Of a DNA stretch of 64,000 nucleotides, positions 9,145 through 18,013 are shown in pieces; the first letter of the stretch is position 1, and every line of letters begins with the position of its first letter. The stretch covers positions 1 through 64,000 of the forward strand of contig NZ_CAUQKJ010000005.1 of assembly GCF_963518785.1 (NCBI RefSeq), in the 5' to 3' direction. Origin of the DNA: an uncultured Campylobacter sp. (GTDB lineage Bacteria > Campylobacterota > Campylobacteria > Campylobacterales > Campylobacteraceae). The notes below the pieces were generated by a model. It did no database searches and was not told the origin of the DNA. It worked only from the letters and a program-made list of their open reading frames with translations. The translations under genes were made by a program, and so were the position numbers.

Positions 9145-9598
9145 TTTTTGCCTTTTTAAAAATTTAGGGCGTATTGTAACGAAAAAAATCTTATCGAAGG
9201 CTTTGCGGGCAAAATTTAAAGGCGTGAAATTTCACCCGTAAAATTTGCGCGGAATTTTATAAGACGCACACAGCTCGGCAGGAGCACATGGCGGAATTTT
9301 GCGACTAAGCGAGCAAAAGCTAAATTTTATACCGGCTGTATACTTGGAGCTTTGAAATTAAATTTTACGGCGAAGCTTTGGGGCAAAATTTTATGATGGA
9401 AGAATTTTATGATGAAATTTTAAAGGCATGTGGTGCGATTCCATCTATTTACTTTTCGCCAATGCCTACGGCAAGCACCATTGCGGCAAACAGCGAGGCG
9501 GAATTTTATCGAGGCACAATATACGCCGGATAATCCGCGGCGTACTAAATAAAATTTCATCGCGTTCATCGCGACAAGATGCGCGCGACGGCGCAAAT
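9145..9598. other. Non-coding gap between nrdB and nrdG
   Basis: These 454 bases lie upstream of nrdB and downstream of the nrdD-nrdG operon. They are rich in AAATTT words. A 66-codon open frame on the + strand has no ribosome site or recognisable sequence and runs into nrdG, so I do not call it. The nrdB promoter must lie near 9150-9250. Confidence 0.45.
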
Positions 9599-10321
9599 TT
9601 AATCAAAATTTCGAAGTTCGGTCTTTAGATCTGTGCGGATTTTGCTCGGATCGAAGCTCGCAAGCGGCGCGCTTAAATTGCCGAAATTATCGCCGGTAGG
9701 CAGGAAGTTTTGCAGATAATAAACGCCGCGATAACCCTCGCTGTATAGAATTTGCGCCATCCGCTCGATCTTAACTTTGTTTAAAAAATCGGCATGCACG
9801 GTCGTGCGCACCTCAAATTTAAAATTTCGCCGCAGCAAAAGCCTAAGAGTTTGTAGAAATTTATCGTATAAACTTGATTTCGTGATGAGTTCAAAATCCT
9901 GCCGCGGCGCCTTAAAATCAAGCGCGATATAATCGATTAGCCCCAGGCTTAGAGCTTCTTCGATCTTTTGCGGATTCGAGCCGTTGGTATCTACTTTGAG
10001 CAAAAAGCCGCGCTGCTTAACTTCGTGCGCCAGCGGGATAAAATCGCTCGCACAGGTGCATTCGCCGCCGCTAAATACGATGCCCTGAAGCTTACCCGCG
10101 CGCGCATCCAAAAAGCGCAGAAACTCTTCGTTTGAAATTTTACCCCGTGAAGTAACAATTTGAGGGTTATAGCAGTAGTTACAGCGCATATTGCAGCCGC
10201 AAAACCACGTGATCGCGGCGATATGATCAGGAAAATCAAGCATCGTAAACGGCGTGATCTCGTAAATCTGCGCGTTACGCAGATTTAAGGCTTGCGGCGG
10301 CTTCGTATGCGTTTGTTGCAT
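9599..10321 (-). CDS. nrdG: Anaerobic ribonucleotide reductase activating protein
   Basis: NrdG is a radical SAM enzyme that generates the glycyl radical on NrdD. The 240-residue protein has a CxxxCxxC cluster site (CNMRCNYC, about 40-47) for its 4Fe-4S centre, followed by FSGGECT, the SAM-binding GGE motif. It is the last gene of nrdD, glycyl-radical gene, nrdG on the minus strand, starting 17 bases after the small gene with only a weak ribosome site. It is longer than the roughly 155-residue enteric NrdG and resembles the NrdG2 type. Confidence 0.88.
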   Translation of the reverse strand: MQQTHTKPPQALNLRNAQIYEITPFTMLDFPDHIAAITWFCGCNMRCNYCYNPQIVTSRGKISNEEFLRFLDARAGKLQGIVFSGGECTCASDFIPLAHEVKQRGFLLKVDTNGSNPQKIEEALSLGLIDYIALDFKAPRQDFELITKSSLYDKFLQTLRLLLRRNFKFEVRTTVHADFLNKVKIERMAQILYSEGYRGVYYLQNFLPTGDNFGNLSAPLASFDPSKIRTDLKTELRNFD

Positions 10322-10338
10322 TTGGCCGGTAGCGGCGA

Positions 10339-10503
10339 CTAAGCGATCTGTTTTTTGTCTTTTTTCTCTTCAAAAAAGACGCGCTCTTTGTGTTCGCCCT
10401 TCTTTCCGATATTAAAGCTCTCTACCGGGCGCAAATAGCCCATTACTCTTGTGTAAACGACGCATTTTGTGCGTTTTGCTTCTAACTCTTTTGGAAATTC
10501 CAT
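10339..10503 (-). CDS. Separate glycyl-radical domain of class III ribonucleotide reductase
   Basis: The 54-residue product contains RVMGYLRPV (19-27) followed by FNIGKKGEHKER (30-41), which matches the C-terminal end of one-piece NrdD proteins (RVxGYL, then N-x-GK-x-E-x-K-x-R). In that family the Gly of RVxGYL (here Gly22) carries the radical. It has its own ribosome site (AAAGGATGG) and ATG, 39 bases after the stop of the large nrdD frame, so it looks like a real separate gene and not a sequencing frameshift. It sits between the large subunit and the activase NrdG. Function is inferred from motif and position. Confidence 0.82.
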   Translation of the reverse strand: MEFPKELEAKRTKCVVYTRVMGYLRPVESFNIGKKGEHKERVFFEEKKDKKQIA

Positions 10504-10542
10504 TCTCCATCCTTTCATTAAGATTAAAATTTAAATCGCTAT

Positions 10543-12651
10543 TTAGGCGCCCTTACTCTGCTTGGCTTTGTATTCCGCAAGCAGCTCCTCGTCGCATTTC
10601 GGGCAGTATTCATGCTCGCCGCTGATGTAGCCGTGCTTATGGCAGACGCTAAAAATCGGCGTGATCGTGATATAAGGAAGCTTGTAGTTTTGCACTACGC
10701 TTTTTACGAGCTGCTTACACGCCTGAGCCGAGCTGATGCGCTCCTTCATATACAGATGCAGCACCGTGCCGCCGGTATAGGAGCTTTGTAGCTCGTCTTG
10801 CATCGCCAGTGCCTCAAACGGATCGCTTCCGAAATTTGCCGGAAGCTGCGTAGAGTTGGTGTAATATATATTTTTATCAAATCCCGCTTGGATGATATCT
10901 GCGTAGCGCTTCTTATCCTCTTTGGCGAAGCGATACGTAGTGCCCTCGGCAGGCGTGGCTTCGAGGTTATATAAATTTCCGGTCTGCTCCTGGAACGAGC
11001 GGATCTTCTCGCGCAGATACTCAACCATTTTAAGGGCAAATTTACGCCCGAATTCCGTCGTAATATCTTCTTTGTTGCCGCTGAAATTTCGGATCATCTC
11101 GTTTGCGCCGTTAATGCCAATGGTGCTAAAATGGTTGTTAAAACCCGGCAGATAGCGCTTCGTATATGGATACAAGCCGCGTTCAAACATCTCGGTAACG
11201 AATTTTCGCTTCTTCTCAAGCGTCGATTTGGCAAGCTCCAAAAGCTCATCCAGCCTCGCATAAAGCGCCTCTTCGTTATTTTTATACAGATAGCCTAGGC
11301 GGGCTAAATTTATCGTTACGACGCCGATACTTCCCGTCATCTCCGCGCTTCCAAAAAGTCCTCCGCCGCGCTTAAGAAGCTCGCGCAGATCAAGCTGCAA
11401 GCGGCAACACATCGAGCGTACGGCGCCAGGTTTATACGCCTTTGGATTGGGTACGCGCTCGCCCTTTTCGTTCGTGATATATTGCGAACCGATAAAATTT
11501 TGAAAATAGCTAGAGCCTACCTTAGCGGTGTTTTCAAATACGGCGTCTGCCGCAGGCGTATCCCAATTAAACTCCTCTGTTAAATTTACCGTAGGAATCG
11601 GGAAGGTAAAGGGCTGGCCGCACTTATCGCCCGTCGTTAAAACCTCGTAAAACGCGATCACGATGCGGTTCATCTCAGGCTCGAAATCGCCGTAAGTCAA
11701 AGCCTCAAGCGAGCCTTTGCCGCGCCTTTTAGCCTCGGCCAAAAGCTCTTCGTCGCGCAAATTTTTAAATAGATGCTCGTTATTATGCGTAGGGATCTGC
11801 GTTTTTAGATCATCCGGGCATGTCATATCGATGGTGACGTTGGTAAACGGGCTCTGCCCCCAGCGCGCCGGGACATTTAGGTTGAACACGAAGCTCGTGA
11901 TCGCCTTTTTGACCTCATCGTCGCTTAATTTATCGCGGAAAACGTATGGCGCCAGATATGTATCAAAGCTACTAAACGCCTGTGCGCCCGCCCATTCGCT
12001 CTGTAAAATTCCAAGAAAATTCGCCATCTGATACAGCGCTTCGCGGAAATGCTTCGGCGCCTTGCTCTCGACCCTGCCGCGCACGCCGTTAAAGCCCTCG
12101 TTCAGAAGCACACGCAAGCTCCAGCCCGCGCAATACGCCGTAAGGCAGTCCAGATCGTGAATATGGTAGTCTCCGTTTCGGTGCGCTGCGCCCTCCTCGC
12201 GAGAGTAAATTTTATCTAGCCAGTAGTTTGCGATGACCTTGCCGGCGGTGTTATTGATCAGGCCTGCGTTTGAGTAGCTGGTATTGGAATTTGCTAAAAT
12301 TCGCCAATCCTGCTTGCTGATATATTCATTGACCGTCTGGGTGCAGTTGATATAGGTCGTATCCTCCTCAAGCCCCAAAATGTGCTCGCGCTGCATCTTA
12401 TGCGTGTGGCGGTAGATCATAAAGCTCTTTAGAACGTCGAAATTGCCAGCTTCGAAGAGCTTTTTCTCGATGAGATCTTGAATATCTTCGACGCTTAATT
12501 TATCCTTAAAAACAATCGCGCCCATTACGTTATCGAAGACCTTTTCGTCAAACTCGGTACCGACGCTTTTGTAGGCTTTTTTGATAGCATCTTTTATTTT
12601 GTAGGATTGAAATTCTTGAAAACTTCCGTCTCTTTTAATGATTTTTTTCAT
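10543..12651 (-). CDS. nrdD: Anaerobic ribonucleoside-triphosphate reductase large chain
   Basis: Class III ribonucleotide reductase reduces ribonucleotides to deoxynucleotides without oxygen. The 702-residue chain has an N-terminal ATP-cone domain (about 1-95, starting KKIIKRDGS), then the barrel with RNGDYHIHDLD and the finger-loop region CCRLQLDLREL. The C-terminal metal site is CHKHG plus CPKC. It ends 16 residues after that site and lacks RVxGYL, which is supplied by the next gene. I chose ATG at 12651 because it begins the conserved domain; an upstream GTG at 12657 is possible. It is first gene of the operon, with the 160-base gap to the divergent lipoprotein gene holding the promoters. 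Confidence 0.92.
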   Translation of the reverse strand: MKKIIKRDGSFQEFQSYKIKDAIKKAYKSVGTEFDEKVFDNVMGAIVFKDKLSVEDIQDLIEKKLFEAGNFDVLKSFMIYRHTHKMQREHILGLEEDTTYINCTQTVNEYISKQDWRILANSNTSYSNAGLINNTAGKVIANYWLDKIYSREEGAAHRNGDYHIHDLDCLTAYCAGWSLRVLLNEGFNGVRGRVESKAPKHFREALYQMANFLGILQSEWAGAQAFSSFDTYLAPYVFRDKLSDDEVKKAITSFVFNLNVPARWGQSPFTNVTIDMTCPDDLKTQIPTHNNEHLFKNLRDEELLAEAKRRGKGSLEALTYGDFEPEMNRIVIAFYEVLTTGDKCGQPFTFPIPTVNLTEEFNWDTPAADAVFENTAKVGSSYFQNFIGSQYITNEKGERVPNPKAYKPGAVRSMCCRLQLDLRELLKRGGGLFGSAEMTGSIGVVTINLARLGYLYKNNEEALYARLDELLELAKSTLEKKRKFVTEMFERGLYPYTKRYLPGFNNHFSTIGINGANEMIRNFSGNKEDITTEFGRKFALKMVEYLREKIRSFQEQTGNLYNLEATPAEGTTYRFAKEDKKRYADIIQAGFDKNIYYTNSTQLPANFGSDPFEALAMQDELQSSYTGGTVLHLYMKERISSAQACKQLVKSVVQNYKLPYITITPIFSVCHKHGYISGEHEYCPKCDEELLAEYKAKQSKGA

Positions 12652-12783
12652 AAGCACCCCGCGAATTTTCTGAATAAATTGGCAGAAAGTATATCAAGGA
12701 ATCTTTAACTCAAAATTAAAGGAACGAACGGAATATCCGTTACAAATTTTGCTTATAAAAAACGAAATTTAACCAAATCTCGC

Positions 12784-12789
12784 TATAAT
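12784..12789 (+). promoter_or_regulatory. -10 box for the 12824 lipoprotein gene
   Basis: A perfect TATAAT lies 35 bases upstream of the chosen ATG. I see no strong -35, which is usual for Campylobacter sigma-70 promoters, where the -10 dominates. Confidence 0.5.
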
Positions 12790-12823
12790 CGCGGAGTTTA
12801 TTTTATAAAATTTGGAAATGCTT

Positions 12824-13456
12824 ATGAAAAATTTTAAAATAAGTTTTTTCGTGATTTTGCTATATGCCTTTTTAGCGGGCTGCGCTGCGCTTAAAGGCTC
12901 TAAAAGCACGGATAATTCGGCGCTTACCGGAGGCATCGATCACGCAGGGTATCCAAACGCGTATCTGGAGCGCATCGCAGGCGAAAGCATCGCCGATCTG
13001 CTCTCAAAGCGTATCGTCGGGAAAAAAGGCGGTAGATTCAGCGTCGTCGGCATCGAGCCACTGGACGGGACGAACGCGCACGGCGTGGATGCGGAATTTT
13101 TAAGCAAAAAAATTAGAATTTCACTGCTGCATTCAGGCAGAGCAGTCGTCACAGACGCTCCAAGCAAAGACGAACTCGTATTTAGCAACGATGGCGTAAG
13201 CCGTGGCTATCACGCCGTAGAAAGCGGCTCGATCTACGCGCCGGATTACATCTTGGTAGGTAAAATTTTACCGCAAAGCCCCGCTGCGGCAAATGACGGT
13301 AAAGCAGGATCTAAAAAAGCAAAAAGCTTAAATTCTGCAGCTAAAAATTCTACCGCGCAAGCAAGCGAAAGCCTATTTTTAGAGCTTTCGATGATAGATA
13401 CTCGCAACAACAAGAGCGTGTGGAAGTATAAAAAAGCGCTTCAAAAGCAAATTTAA
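12824..13456 (+). CDS. LpoB-like outer-membrane lipoprotein
   Basis: With ATG at 12824 the product is 210 residues. It starts with a basic and hydrophobic signal segment ending in the lipobox LAGC, so the mature protein should be lipid-anchored. The remainder has the pattern of LpoB-type penicillin-binding-protein activators: KIRISLLHSGRAVVT, then YILVGKIL, then FLELSMIDTRNNKSVW near the end. A Ser/Ala/Lys-rich insertion (about 150-180) interrupts the domain. Further upstream starts (TTG 12812, ATG 12818) add only a few residues. Function in peptidoglycan synthesis is a suggestion from pattern similarity only. Confidence 0.6.
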   Translation: MKNFKISFFVILLYAFLAGCAALKGSKSTDNSALTGGIDHAGYPNAYLERIAGESIADLLSKRIVGKKGGRFSVVGIEPLDGTNAHGVDAEFLSKKIRISLLHSGRAVVTDAPSKDELVFSNDGVSRGYHAVESGSIYAPDYILVGKILPQSPAAANDGKAGSKKAKSLNSAAKNSTAQASESLFLELSMIDTRNNKSVWKYKKALQKQI

Positions 13457-13507
13457 GGAATTTTTCGCTAAACTCACGACTTATTTTTTTGAAAGGCGGT
13501 GAGGAAA

Positions 13508-13720
13508 GTGCCTGGAGTAAAGGTATATCCGAACGAATCATTTGACGAAGCTTACAGACGCTTTAAGAAGCAAACCGATCGTAACCTAGTCGTTACCGAG
13601 GTCCGCGCGAGACGATTTTTTGAGCCGATGACGGAAGTCCGCAAAAAGCAAAAAATTTCAGCTCGCAAAAAGATGCTTAAACGTCTTTATACGCTACGTC
13701 GCTACGAGTCCCGCTTGTAG
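13508..13720 (+). CDS. rpsU: Ribosomal protein S21
   Basis: S21 is a small basic protein of the 30S ribosomal subunit. The 70-residue sequence begins PGVKVYPNESFDEAYRRFKK after the initiator and ends in a Lys/Arg-rich tail, as the family does. The start is GTG at 13508, chosen because the family begins at this residue and a GAGG site lies four bases upstream; an in-frame start nine bases earlier would overlap that site. It lies 51 bases after the lipoprotein gene. Confidence 0.93.
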   Translation: MPGVKVYPNESFDEAYRRFKKQTDRNLVVTEVRARRFFEPMTEVRKKQKISARKKMLKRLYTLRRYESRL

Positions 13721-13992
13721 CAGTTTGCGCGGATTTGCGGATTTTAAATTTGCAGATCTGCGCGAAATTTTATCTCACATCTTTTTAAATTTACAGCCCA
13801 TTTAAAATTTTACCCGCTCCGCCAGCGCCGAAATTCCGATCTAAATTTTAAAATTTATCTAATTAAATTTACCCGCCTTTTTGCGGCGCCTGCTTTATAC
13901 AACATATCCGCCGGCGAGCCGCTAAATTTTGAAATTTATCTTTACCTATTCGTTTTTTAGATATACTTTTGCATAAATTTCAAGGAGCGAAT

Positions 13993-14586
13993 ATGGACTT
14001 AAACGACTACCTGCACACTCAAGATCAGCAACCCTCAAACCCGCAAGAAAAAGAAGTAGCACTCATCAAATACACCTTCATCGCGGCCTGCGCCTTAAAA
14101 GCTATAGCCGAACTGGTGCTATTGCTATTAGGAATTTACGGCGGATTGGGAGTATTACTAAGCGCAGCGGCATTCGTGCTTTTTATCTTTAGCATTTATA
14201 ATATCTCTAAGCTTACCGCAAGCCGCAGCCTTTTGCGCAACGCAGCCATTGCCTTTGCGGCAATATTTATAGGCGTATTGTTATTTATATTTTTAGCGGG
14301 CGGCATCATCGCTCAAATACTACTTGCATTGGGATTCATCGCATCGTTTCTGTTTTTTTATAGATTTTATCAGGAGCTTGCCGACATTAGTGGTGTCGCG
14401 ATATTTTCATATTGCTTTATCGCGCTTGTACTTGCAGCTATTGCAAATGCATTTTTGGCGCGTTTTTCGCTGCCTGCTACGGTGCTGCTCAGCTTAGCGG
14501 CTCTTGCGCTTAACGCTTTTGCTATATTCAGCGTAGAGGGTTTTTCTCGTTCGTATTATTCTTATGATCTTAGAGGCAAGAGATAA
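13993..14586 (+). CDS. Hypothetical integral membrane protein
   Basis: The 197-residue protein begins with a polar 25-residue N-terminus rich in Gln and Asn, followed by about six hydrophobic segments, and ends RSYYSYDLRGKR. I do not recognise a family. The ATG at 13993 follows AAGGAG at a good distance, so an in-frame extension upstream is not used. The gene is followed 75 bases later by a secreted glycosidase-like gene in the same direction; no functional link is visible. Confidence 0.65.
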   Translation: MDLNDYLHTQDQQPSNPQEKEVALIKYTFIAACALKAIAELVLLLLGIYGGLGVLLSAAAFVLFIFSIYNISKLTASRSLLRNAAIAFAAIFIGVLLFIFLAGGIIAQILLALGFIASFLFFYRFYQELADISGVAIFSYCFIALVLAAIANAFLARFSLPATVLLSLAALALNAFAIFSVEGFSRSYYSYDLRGKR

Positions 14587-14661
14587 ATTTTGATTGCTTG
14601 ATCGGTTGTGAAAAGACCAGCAAAGAGCTAATTTTTAAAATTTCAAATCAAGGAGCAAGCC

Positions 14662-15651
14662 GTGGTCTATTTCAAACACATATTTCTCGCGCTATTTTTT
14701 GGGGCGCTGTTTTGCGGCGTACTTTACGGCGAAAATCCAAATAAAATTTCAAAGCAAAATTCTAAATCTGACTTCATCTGGGGCGTCACGATCGACGACG
14801 GCTGGTACGAGGGCGCGCAAGACGCCTCGGGTGCAAAGCTGCAAAGCATCGTGCGCGCCCTGCAAGCCCTACCCGTAAAGCCAACCGTGCGCGTCGTGAT
14901 GTCAAAAGAAATTAGCCCACGCGAGTACGAACCCCTTTTTAGGCAACTTAGCGAGGTTTCGTACGTGATGGCCTGCCCCGTGGACTCCTACGAGATGAGC
15001 TCGTACAAAAGCGTGAAAAGCTACGAAAAAAGGTTTGCGGACGCCTTCGCCGCGCTCGCGCCCTACGTGCAGATCTGGGAGATCGGCAACGAAATAAACG
15101 GCGAAGGCTGGCTGGGGGATGATGCGAATTTCATCGCTGCCAAGATGATCGCGGCCTTCGAGCTCATCCACAAAAAGGGCGCCAAAACGGCGCTTACGGC
15201 GTATTATACGCCGAGCGGAGCGCAGAAGACGCAGATGCACGAGTGGCTGCGAAAATTCGTGCCGCAGGATATGAAAGAGGGGCTGGATTACCTTTTCGTA
15301 AGCTACTACGAGGACGATAACGAGGGCTTTGCGCCTGATTGGAGCGAAATTTTTACCGATCTGCAAAGCGCCTTCCCCGCTTCGAAGCTTGGCATCGGCG
15401 AGTGCGGAAACACGGCGGCGGATGCCACGCAGGCGAGCAAAAAGGCGATGATGAGGCGGTATTATACGATGCCGCGCTACGCTAAAAACTACGTGGGCGG
15501 GTATTTTTGGTGGTATTTCGTGCAAGACTGCGCCAGCGGCGCGGGACCTGGCGCTTCAAACGGCAAAAATCGGGACGCGCGCGATAAGACGGAAGCTGCG
15601 GACGAGCTGCTAAAAAGCCTTAGCGAAGCAATAGGCGAAGCGTACAGATAA
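14662..15651 (+). CDS. Secreted glycoside-hydrolase-like protein (clan A pattern)
   Basis: The 329-residue protein has an N-terminal signal segment (1-23) and should be exported. Two motifs match the catalytic pair of TIM-barrel clan A glycosidases: WEIGNEING (139-147), where Glu144 after Asn is the acid/base position, and GIGECG (244-249), where Glu247 fits the nucleophile. Spacing of about 100 residues fits. A C-terminal GYFWWYF segment is typical of the last barrel strand. GTG start at 14662 follows AAGGAG. Substrate is unknown. No other sugar gene lies nearby. Confidence 0.6.
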   Translation: MVYFKHIFLALFFGALFCGVLYGENPNKISKQNSKSDFIWGVTIDDGWYEGAQDASGAKLQSIVRALQALPVKPTVRVVMSKEISPREYEPLFRQLSEVSYVMACPVDSYEMSSYKSVKSYEKRFADAFAALAPYVQIWEIGNEINGEGWLGDDANFIAAKMIAAFELIHKKGAKTALTAYYTPSGAQKTQMHEWLRKFVPQDMKEGLDYLFVSYYEDDNEGFAPDWSEIFTDLQSAFPASKLGIGECGNTAADATQASKKAMMRRYYTMPRYAKNYVGGYFWWYFVQDCASGAGPGASNGKNRDARDKTEAADELLKSLSEAIGEAYR

Positions 15652-15713
15652 TGCGTGGAGGATTTCAAATTTAAAGCAAAATTTTATGCTTTTTAGGTGC
15701 AACGAGGTAAAAT

Positions 15714-16877
15714 TTGGACATGAAAACTTTTATAAAAATTTTAAAAATTACCGCCTTGGTCGTGAGCGTTGCGTGCGTGCTTTTTGTGCTATATATATTT
15801 GTGATTTTAAATTTGCTTTTTTCATCCGATACGCCCGAGGGTTGCGATCCTAGTATGCCCACTAGCGCTTGCGATTATATCGATGAAAAATTTGAAAAAG
15901 AGCCACAAAATTTGCCCCCAGTCGCCGCTTTGCCGAGTCTAGAAAAAAGACCCGTATTTTGGATGGGCTAGAAAAAATTCGCAGGAGGCGCGAAGTTTAA
16001 TTATCTATACATTAAGGACGATTTTGGGGTCTGGCTTAGGTATGAGGACAGCGATAGCGACGACTTTTTGCTACAAAAAGATATGCCAGAGCGCTACTAT
16101 GGATACGACGAGATCGATCGTTCGCCGGACGAAAGGTGGGTGAGTAGAGAGCTTGGATATTATAGCTACGGCATCTACGATATTTCGCTTTTTGAAAATG
16201 AAGCCAAGATATTTTCTCAAACGGTGCATAAGGTCGTGAGGAAATTTATCGGTTTCTTTAATCTACACTCTATGAGGGGTACCTCTTTTGCAGCTCCGCA
16301 AGGCACCGAGGAAAATTTAAACGCTATAAGCGAGCTTCAAGCTCCAATTGCGGATTTTCCGCAAAAGCAGAACTACTCTGCGCTCGGTTGGGCTGATCAG
16401 TCCGAAGCCAAAGGTTATGTCGGAGATGAAATAGCCAAAAAGCTCGCTCGCAATATCTTTAAGATCCCTGGCGATGGGTGGCGGCAGACCATACGTATAA
16501 ACAGCAGCGCCAAGGATATCAAGGTAATCTGCGGAGATGAAATTTGCCTCGCACTTGCCTTCGATGAAAGCGAATTTAATCGTTGCGATAACGATACGCC
16601 TCATACGGCAATTTATACGCTAAATTTAAAGCAAAAATTTAGCAATTTTCATATGCTTACTAGTAGTAATTTTAACTACGTCAAGCTACGCGATAAGTAT
16701 ACTTTAGACGATGTAGAATCCTTTAAAATAGTTTTATCGAGATTCAGATATATCAAGGGGTATAACAAAGATCGCGAAATCACGGACTACGAGGTTATCT
16801 TGCGAAATAGCGAGGGCGAGCAGGTTAATGAAATTTGCAGAAACGAAATTAAGAGGGCTCGCAGCCGCTTGCGATAA
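15714..16877 (+). pseudogene. Hypothetical membrane-anchored protein split by an in-frame amber codon
   Basis: One frame is open from 15714 to 16877 except for a TAG at 15969-15971. The first 85 codons encode a membrane anchor (about residues 8-36) and a short linker. The remaining 301 codons have no credible start of their own (a TTG near 16068 lacks a ribosome site) and coding-like sequence continues directly after the TAG. The whole would be about 386 residues: anchor plus a soluble domain rich in Tyr and acidic residues that I do not recognise. Start is TTG 15714 or ATG 15720, after a GAGG site. The simplest reading is a recent nonsense mutation; sequencing error or amber readthrough are alternatives. 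Confidence 0.6.
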
Positions 16878-17258
16878 ATCTAAGATAGCACTGCAGGATT
16901 TGGCACACAAGGTCGTGATTTCGGCGCGCTTTAATTTAGCTTTTAAAATTTACGCGAGAATTTTAAAATTCTAAGCTTCAAGCTTTAAAATTTGTCTACG
17001 GAGCTTTTAAAATTTATTGCGCGGCTTAGGTTTATTTTATCCGCGCTAAAACAGCAAAATTTCACAGCGTCGCGATAACTAGGCGCAAGATAGCGAAATT
17101 TCACAAAGCTGCACGGCATATCGTATTGTGCCCATCGCTCGCAGATTTTGCAGCACATGCGCGCGATAAAATTCCGTAGCGCAGGCACTTTCAATAAATT
17201 TTGATTTAAAAGCGCAAGCTTAGAGGCAATTTAAATTTAAAGCTCACGTGCTCCACGG
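16878..17258. other. Non-coding gap before crcB
   Basis: These 381 bases separate the broken gene from the convergent crcB. The sequence is AAATTT-rich and shows only short open frames without ribosome sites. No clear terminator hairpin was found. Confidence 0.4.
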
Positions 17259-17639
17259 CTAGCCTGCAAGCGTTCTGCCCGCAAGCATCCCAGCGTAGCA
17301 AAACAGCATACAAACGCATACGCTTAAGACCGCGTTTAGCAGACCGATAGCAAATTCTCGCGCCAGCAATAATTGCAGCGTATCGTAGCTGAACGTAGAA
17401 AATGTCGTAAAGCCGCCCAGCGCGCCTGCGACAAAAAATACCCGCAGGCTCTGCGTTAAATTTAGTGCGAGTAAAAACCCTATCAGCAGGCTTCCCAGTG
17501 CATTTACGCAAAAAGTAGCGATCGGAAACGCGCTCCAAAACCCGGCGCGATCCATTGCGCGCGCGATCGCTCCGCTTAGGCCTACTCGCGCCATCGCGCC
17601 TACACAGCCGCCTAGCCCCGCTAAAATCAAGTTCGTCAA
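17259..17639 (-). CDS. crcB: Fluoride exporter CrcB/FluC
   Basis: CrcB forms a dimeric fluoride channel in the inner membrane and lowers cytoplasmic fluoride. The 126-residue protein has four predicted spans and the signature GGFTTFSTFS (75-84), whose Phe and Thr/Ser residues line the pore. NALGS (46-50) is also conserved. The start is TTG at 17639 after AAAGGA. I looked for a fluoride riboswitch upstream and did not see one. Confidence 0.9.
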   Translation of the reverse strand: MTNLILAGLGGCVGAMARVGLSGAIARAMDRAGFWSAFPIATFCVNALGSLLIGFLLALNLTQSLRVFFVAGALGGFTTFSTFSYDTLQLLLAREFAIGLLNAVLSVCVCMLFCYAGMLAGRTLAG

Positions 17640-18013
17640 TCCAAGTCCTTTTAAAATTTGTAAATTTTATTTCGCTATCTAGCCCCCATAGGACGAAAGA
17701 TGTGCGACTTCGCTATTTTAACGCGGCTCGTTAAAATTCAGCTTTTAAAATTTGCTCGCGCTTTTTGAAATTTCGTTTTAAAATTTTACTCGCGCGACGA
17801 AACGCGACGTTTTACGCGCCGCCGCAAGACGGCGATCAAACGCGCGCAGTGTAAGGGGGCGGCAAAGCAAAAACTACGAAACGCAAAAAAAGGGCGGCGT
17901 AGCAAACAGCACACACAGAATCGCTCTGACGCGCCCATAGCAGGCGCCTAAACCGCGCTTGTAGCAAAACCGAGGCAAGGGCAAAACGTAGCGCAGTAAA
18001 ATCGTCCGCAGCG
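17640..18013. other. Non-coding gap between crcB and the TauE/SafE gene
   Basis: These 374 bases carry the crcB promoter region and the 3' side of the transporter gene. AAATTT words alternate with GC-rich stretches. A 66-codon frame on the minus strand (17874-18074) overlaps the transporter gene and is not supported. Confidence 0.4.

Noticed and set aside
9428..9628. 66-codon open frame in the gap upstream of nrdG
   Set aside because: No ribosome site, no family pattern, runs into nrdG on the other strand.
16985..17194. 69-codon frame on the minus strand
   Set aside because: Built from AAATTT-rich intergenic DNA; no ribosome site and no domain.
17640..17760. Fluoride riboswitch upstream of crcB
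   Set aside because: Conserved pseudoknot core sequence not found; the leader is AAATTT-rich.
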